Shown here piece after piece: positions 15,320 through 18,795 of a stretch of DNA of 18,795 nt (position 1 is its first letter; each line of letters starts with the position of its first letter). Made by a program: the position numbers and the translations under genes. The notes below the pieces were generated by a model. That model saw only the letters and a list, made by a program, of their open reading frames with translations. It did no database searches and was not told the DNA's origin. Source of the DNA: UBA4675 sp964601265 (GTDB taxonomy: Bacteria; Bacillota; Clostridia; Christensenellales; Borkfalkiaceae); the NCBI GenBank assembly GCA_964601265.1, contig CAZRMT010000027.1:1-18795 (forward strand), in the 5' to 3' direction.

Positions 15320-15341
15320 CCGAATAAGAAAATGATATAAT
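15313..15341 (+). promoter_or_regulatory. Extended -10 promoter of the PflX-type gene, leaderless
   Basis: TTGTCA (15313-15318), a 17-base spacer ending TGA, and TATAAT (15336-15341); the TG one base before the -10 makes it an extended -10. The predicted start is 15347-15349, on or within two bases of the ATG, and no ribosome site can fit. The mRNA should therefore be leaderless or nearly so. Five of six -35 bases coincide with the metK promoter's -35 on the other strand. Confidence 0.72.
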
Positions 15342-15348
15342 TTTTTGT

Positions 15349-16212
15349 ATGGAAAAAGCTTGTACTCTCTGTCCTAACGACTGCAAAGTTATAAGAAGCG
15401 TCGAAAAAGGGCGTTGCAACAGTTTCGATAGATTAAAAATCGCAAAATATTCCCCGTTTTTTTATGAAGAACCTTTAATAAGCGGAACAAACGGTTCGGG
15501 GGCGATATTTTTTTGCGGATGTCCGCTCGGTTGCGTGTTTTGCCAAAACTTCCCCGTTTCGAGAAATACCGTCGGGAAAGAAATTTCCGACGAACGATTT
15601 GTTTCCGTAATGGAAGAACTTAAAAGTAAAGGGGTGCACAATATCAACCTTGTAAACCCCACTCATTACTATAATCGTTTGAAAAATATTTTCTCTAAAT
15701 ATAAACCCGATATACCCGTAATCAGCAACACTTCCTCTTACGAAAAAACGGAAAGCATTATTAATACGGCTGAATTTATCGACGTGTATCTTGCCGATTT
15801 AAAATTCTACTCGGAAGAAAGAAGTTTAAGGTATTGCGGAAAAAGAGACTATTTTTATTACGCTAGCGAATCCATAAAAGAAATGGTTAAACAAAAACCA
15901 CTCGTGGTCGAAAACGGACTAATAAAACAAGGCGTTATAGTACGGCATTTAATTCTACCGCAAAACCTTGATGAAACGGTAAAAATTCTCGATTGGTACA
16001 AGGAAAATATCGGCGACAAGGCGTACCTATCCTTAATGACGCAATACACCCCTTACGGTGATATAGCCCGACTTAAAGAACTTCAACGCAAGCTTACCGC
16101 AAAAGAAATAAAACGTGCCACAGACCACCTATACTCACTGAATTTATCAAACGTTTTTTTGCAAGAAAAAGAAAGTGCAAGCGATAAATATATCCCCGAA
16201 TGGGATTTTTAA
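15349..16212 (+). CDS. Radical SAM protein, PflX/COG1313-like (PflA-related)
   Basis: An iron-sulfur radical SAM protein resembling PflX, a group annotated as putative pyruvate formate-lyase activating enzyme with no proven target. The 287 residues begin with a Cys cluster (CTLCPNDC: Cys5, Cys8, Cys12, then Cys23) suited to an extra cluster or zinc. The radical SAM motif CPLGCVFC follows with Cys58, Cys62 and Cys65. Later features include LADLKFYSEE and RHLILPQN, typical of the TIM-barrel core, and LSLMTQYTPYG. No glycyl-radical enzyme is adjacent, so a PflA role is doubtful. The gene stands alone between its own leaderless promoter and a strong terminator, divergent from metK, the source of its SAM. 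Confidence 0.83.
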   Translation: MEKACTLCPNDCKVIRSVEKGRCNSFDRLKIAKYSPFFYEEPLISGTNGSGAIFFCGCPLGCVFCQNFPVSRNTVGKEISDERFVSVMEELKSKGVHNINLVNPTHYYNRLKNIFSKYKPDIPVISNTSSYEKTESIINTAEFIDVYLADLKFYSEERSLRYCGKRDYFYYASESIKEMVKQKPLVVENGLIKQGVIVRHLILPQNLDETVKILDWYKENIGDKAYLSLMTQYTPYGDIARLKELQRKLTAKEIKRATDHLYSLNLSNVFLQEKESASDKYIPEWDF

Positions 16213-16217
16213 TTATT

Positions 16218-16247
16218 GTCCGAAGGCATTGCCTTCGGACGTTTTTT
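16218..16247 (+). terminator. Intrinsic terminator of the PflX-type gene
   Basis: A perfect 10-bp stem (16218-16227 with 16231-16240, GTCCGAAGGC) and 3-base loop are followed by GTTTTTT, five bases past the stop codon. It is a textbook plus-strand terminator. Its T-run also forms the stop codon region of the small minus-strand ORF at 16246-16359. Confidence 0.9.
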
Positions 16248-16359
16248 AAAATAACTCGTCGTAATATTTTTCAATCAATTTTATCCACTTCCCCGTTTTT
16301 TTCGGTGAAGAATAGGAAAGTTTGCGTTTTATATACTCGACGTCTAAAATTTTTTTCAT
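16246..16359 (-). CDS. Possible leaderless small protein, 37 residues
   Basis: A minus-strand frame, ATG 16359 to TAA 16246, encodes a basic 37-residue peptide starting MKKILDVEYIKRKL and ending IEKYYDELF. Ten of its 37 residues are Lys or Arg and it looks helical. I recognise no family. There is no Shine-Dalgarno, but a TATACT lies seven bases before the ATG, almost copying the layout before the radical SAM gene. It fills part of the 306-base stretch between the radical SAM and AAA+ genes; the rest (16395-16518) is AT-rich with the AAA+ promoter. It could be a chance frame in AT-rich DNA, a small RNA locus, or a remnant of a longer gene. Confidence 0.35.
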   Translation of the reverse strand: MKKILDVEYIKRKLSYSSPKKTGKWIKLIEKYYDELF

Positions 16360-16365
16360 ACAAAA

Positions 16366-16394
16366 AGTATAGGTAAAATATGTGATTTTATTAA
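16366..16394 (-). promoter_or_regulatory. Candidate leaderless promoter for the small ORF
   Basis: Minus-strand TTAATA (16389-16394), a 17-base spacer and TATACT (16366-16371), then TTTTTGT and ATG. The predicted start falls on or next to the ATG at 16359. The -35 matches consensus at four of six positions. Confidence 0.4.
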
Positions 16395-16442
16395 AAATGT
16401 AAAATAATTGTGATTTTTTTCAAAAAAACACCCTCAACTCTC

Positions 16443-16471
16443 TTGTAAATTGTTTAAATATATTATATAAT
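16443..16471 (+). promoter_or_regulatory. Promoter of the AAA+ ATPase gene
   Basis: TTGTAA (16443-16448), a 17-base spacer and TATAAT (16466-16471). The -10 sits in the same 12-bp palindrome TATTATATAATA (16461-16472) that occurs upstream of mtnN. The predicted start near 16478 gives a leader of about 40 bases with AGGGG before ATG 16519. Confidence 0.6.
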
Positions 16472-16518
16472 ATTTACAGTATTGCTCTGAATACGACAAT
16501 AACTCAGGGGTGAAAATC

Positions 16519-18516
16519 ATGGCAAAATTTTTTAAAAAGTTAAAAAATCTTCTTTTCGGCGCAGCCGACACTAAACAAAAAAGAATTACCAGAGTCGTAA
16601 TCTTGTTGGTTGTAACCGTTTGGTCGGCATTACTTTTGTACCTTATGGATTCGTACAACTACTACAGACCCGAATTCTTCGGCGGAGTAGATTTTGGCGC
16701 GTGGGATAGATACAATCGGTGTAAACAAATCGGTAGAAATGCGTATTTTTTGGAATATGGCAAATGGGTTTCAGGCAAATGGAATCCTAACGACATTTCC
16801 GAATATGCAGATTTCAGTAAAAACTTTTTAACTAATATTCTATACAACGAATTTGAAATGAAACCTCTTAACGTCACGTTTTCAACGTGGGCAATAATGC
16901 TTTCCATTTACTTTGTGTTGTGGGCATTGACGATTTATAGCCTTTTTGAAAACAGAGTTAAAGTTAAACTCGGAATAGATAACCCCTCTACGGAAGAAGA
17001 ACAATTAAAAGCTAAAAAATACGTATTATTCAAAATACTCATTTCCGTTGCTTTTTGTTTGCTCGCTTTTGCTTTGATTCTGACAATATCGTCTAAATCC
17101 GACAACTTTGCGTTAAACGGTAAAATATTGCTAAACTTATTGAGAACGATGATTGTTTCTATTATAGCAATGCTCTCTATGCCGGTTATAGCTATTGTGT
17201 TTATCGTTATCGTTCTGTTGATAATCGGACTACTCACCTTTATTGCGGAAGCTATTACGAAAAGGGTTCTTGCCAATAAAGACGTTCAGCAAATACTCGA
17301 CGCGGCAAAAGCCAACAGCGAAAACCCCTTAAAAGTCAGCGAAACGGGTGAAGGCGGTTCGGGACACGGCGGAGGCGGAATAGGTGCAGGAGCAGAAACC
17401 GAATACGATTTATCGCTTGCAAAAGTCTTTCCCTCGCTTAAACGAATAGACGAAAAATACGCCGACGGACAAAACGTTCCCGTATTCGAAGACGTTGACG
17501 TCACTCTACCGGAACTCGTACTTCGTTTCAGAGCGTATATGTGCGAAAGAAAACTTTACTTCGACGAAAGAACTTTGCGTAACTTTATCGGCGCGTTATC
17601 CGTTTCAAGACTTATGATTTTGGAAGGTTTGTCGGGAACGGGTAAATCGACGTTGCCGAGATTATTCAGCGATTTCGTCGGAAATAAAGTATTCTACGCC
17701 CCCGTACAAGCCACTTGGAGAGACAGAACCGATTTGGTCGGTTATTACAGCGAATTCACCAACGAATATAAAGAAACAGACTTTTTAAAACGTTTATACG
17801 AAGCTTCTTTCCGTGATAAGGAAATCAATATGATGGTATTGGACGAAATGAACATTTCACGTATCGAATACTATTTCGCAGACTTCCTATCCATTTTGGA
17901 ATATCCTTCTCAAGACTGGTTGATTAAAGTCATGCAGATAAAAGACGGTCAACCTCAACCCGCAAACTTTGTAGACGGCAACGTAAGAATCCCGTTAAAC
18001 ACTTGGTTTATAGGAACGGCTAACACGGACGACTCTACGTTTACCATTACCGATAAAGTTTACGACAGAGCTATAGTACTAGACTTCTTAAAAATAAACG
18101 AACCGTTTGAAATGAACTATAACAGCGAAGAAACGCATATTTCAAGCGAACAATTACTCAGAATGTTTGACGAAGCAAAGGCAAACGAAAACAACAGACT
18201 GAGTAAGGAAGATAAAGAAAAGTTTAAAAAACTTTGCAATTTCGTTCTTGACACCTTTAACGTTACGTTCGGTAACCGTATTATGAACCAGATTGAAAAC
18301 TTCGTTCCCGTATACGTTGCGTTGGGCGGAACCAAAAACGAAGCGCTTGACTTTATTTTCTCGAGAAAAGTTATGCGTAAACTTCAAGGAAAATACGACG
18401 AATACGTTAAAGACGGTTTAACCAAAATGACCAGATTTATAAACAGCTTATACGGAAAAGACCAACTACCTTATACCGAAGAAGCAATTACGGAATTGCG
18501 TAAAAAACTTATTTAA
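16519..18516 (+). CDS. Membrane-anchored McrB-like AAA+ ATPase
   Basis: A 665-residue protein with an N-terminal membrane module and a C-terminal AAA+ domain. Likely membrane segments are 26-43, 123-143, 168-191 and a long hydrophobic stretch at 210-243. With basic residues at the start, four passes leave both ends in the cytoplasm and put an aromatic-rich loop of about 80 residues (44-122) outside. A Gly-rich linker (276-292) follows. The AAA+ part has Walker A GLSGTGKST (370-378), the substrate-loop-like RDRTDLVGYY (401-410), Walker B MMVLDEMN (438-445), sensor-1 region FIGTANTDDST (497-507) and a candidate arginine finger at Arg517 (DKVYDRA). These are McrB-type (AAA_5) marks. ATG 16519 is chosen over GTG 16510 because AGGGG is eight bases upstream. 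Its function is unknown; membrane anchoring is unusual for McrB relatives. Confidence 0.8.
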   Translation: MAKFFKKLKNLLFGAADTKQKRITRVVILLVVTVWSALLLYLMDSYNYYRPEFFGGVDFGAWDRYNRCKQIGRNAYFLEYGKWVSGKWNPNDISEYADFSKNFLTNILYNEFEMKPLNVTFSTWAIMLSIYFVLWALTIYSLFENRVKVKLGIDNPSTEEEQLKAKKYVLFKILISVAFCLLAFALILTISSKSDNFALNGKILLNLLRTMIVSIIAMLSMPVIAIVFIVIVLLIIGLLTFIAEAITKRVLANKDVQQILDAAKANSENPLKVSETGEGGSGHGGGGIGAGAETEYDLSLAKVFPSLKRIDEKYADGQNVPVFEDVDVTLPELVLRFRAYMCERKLYFDERTLRNFIGALSVSRLMILEGLSGTGKSTLPRLFSDFVGNKVFYAPVQATWRDRTDLVGYYSEFTNEYKETDFLKRLYEASFRDKEINMMVLDEMNISRIEYYFADFLSILEYPSQDWLIKVMQIKDGQPQPANFVDGNVRIPLNTWFIGTANTDDSTFTITDKVYDRAIVLDFLKINEPFEMNYNSEETHISSEQLLRMFDEAKANENNRLSKEDKEKFKKLCNFVLDTFNVTFGNRIMNQIENFVPVYVALGGTKNEALDFIFSRKVMRKLQGKYDEYVKDGLTKMTRFINSLYGKDQLPYTEEAITELRKKLI

Positions 18517-18529
18517 GGATTTTTAGCTT

Positions 18530-18795
18530 ATGGAATACAGTCAATCCGATTTTTTAAAACAATTAAATAAAGAAATTATCGGATTGCTCGATTCCGGAAT
18601 TACCTTACAAGACGTAATTTCCAAGATAAACAATAACGAAATTTCTTTTAACGCATTCCGTAAATTCGTAGCGGTAAGCGACAAAGATTTTTCTTGGGTT
18701 GCCGATTTTAAAAGGACGATAAACGCAATTCGTACGATTATTTCTTCACCCAAAATCCACCTACGAACGGATAAAGTTATTTTAAACGTCGATAT
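18530..18795 (+). CDS. Unrecognised gene following the AAA+ ATPase, cut by the window edge
   Basis: The frame opens at ATG 18530 and is still open at the right edge (88 complete codons). AAGGA (18515-18519) overlaps the stop of the AAA+ gene and lies ten bases before the ATG; the 13-base gap shows the two are cotranscribed. The visible part begins MEYSQSDFLKQLNKE, is soluble and mostly helical, with a Phe/Val/Asp-rich middle (AFRKFVAVSDKDFSWVADF) and a shift to beta-like residues near the edge. I do not recognise it. In McrBC-type pairs the gene after McrB encodes a McrC-like subunit with a nuclease domain, but nothing visible here proves that. Confidence 0.7.
   Translation, partial: MEYSQSDFLKQLNKEIIGLLDSGITLQDVISKINNNEISFNAFRKFVAVSDKDFSWVADFKRTINAIRTIISSPKIHLRTDKVILNVD

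Noticed and set aside
15260..15348. SAM riboswitch controlling metK
   Set aside because: The predicted metK leader is only about 25 bases, too short for an S-box, and no S-box features are visible.
16360..16518. CRISPR-like or tandem repeat in the AT-rich gap before the AAA+ gene
   Set aside because: Only a single pair of TGTGATTTT strings 28 bases apart was found, with no further units.

Overview
The window looks like chromosome from an AT-rich, Gram-positive-type bacterium, most likely an uncultured member of the Clostridia. The grounds are strong sigma-A-type promoters (TTGACA-17-TATAAT), AGGAG ribosome sites, a lipobox lipoprotein, intrinsic terminators, and a prmA-mtaB-HIT gene order that resembles Firmicutes yqeT-yqeV loci. 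No rRNA, tRNA, CRISPR array, IS element or prophage gene was seen. The assignment is by eye; no database search was possible.

Layout, left to right. Positions 1-244 have no confident gene. They hold a consensus leftward promoter (98-126) with a leader running off the left edge, and tandem hairpins (158-216) behind the next gene. Positions 245-1468 (-) encode a secreted M28-type metallopeptidase lipoprotein with a near-perfect promoter and four TTTATGCA boxes upstream. Positions 1768-4941 (-) form the tightly overlapping operon mtnN-prmA-mtaB-HIT, closed by a 17-bp hairpin. Positions 5003-5641 (+) encode a lone class I glutamine amidotransferase-like hydrolase of the C26 type. Positions 5646-10446 (-) form the chain prfB-tsaD-radC-MBL hydrolase-rho. 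prfB needs a programmed +1 frameshift to give a full 365-residue RF2. Positions 10550-15259 (-) carry metK, comF and secA, with an intrinsic terminator directly between metK and comF.

Positions 15260-16518 are a regulatory stretch. metK and a PflX-type radical SAM gene (15349-16212, +) diverge from two promoters that share one -35 region. The radical SAM mRNA appears leaderless. A possible 37-residue leaderless small ORF runs left at 16246-16359. Positions 16519-18516 (+) encode a membrane-anchored McrB-like AAA+ ATPase, followed by an unrecognised gene cut by the right edge (18530 onward). This pair is the best candidate for an undescribed system.

Functional links. SAM chemistry recurs: metK makes SAM, prmA, mtaB and the PflX-type protein use it, and mtnN clears SAH, MTA and 5'-deoxyadenosine. 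TsaD and MtaB act at tRNA position 37 in sequence (t6A, then ms2t6A). RF2, PrmA, TsaD and MtaB all serve translation, while SecA and Rho are general housekeeping factors.
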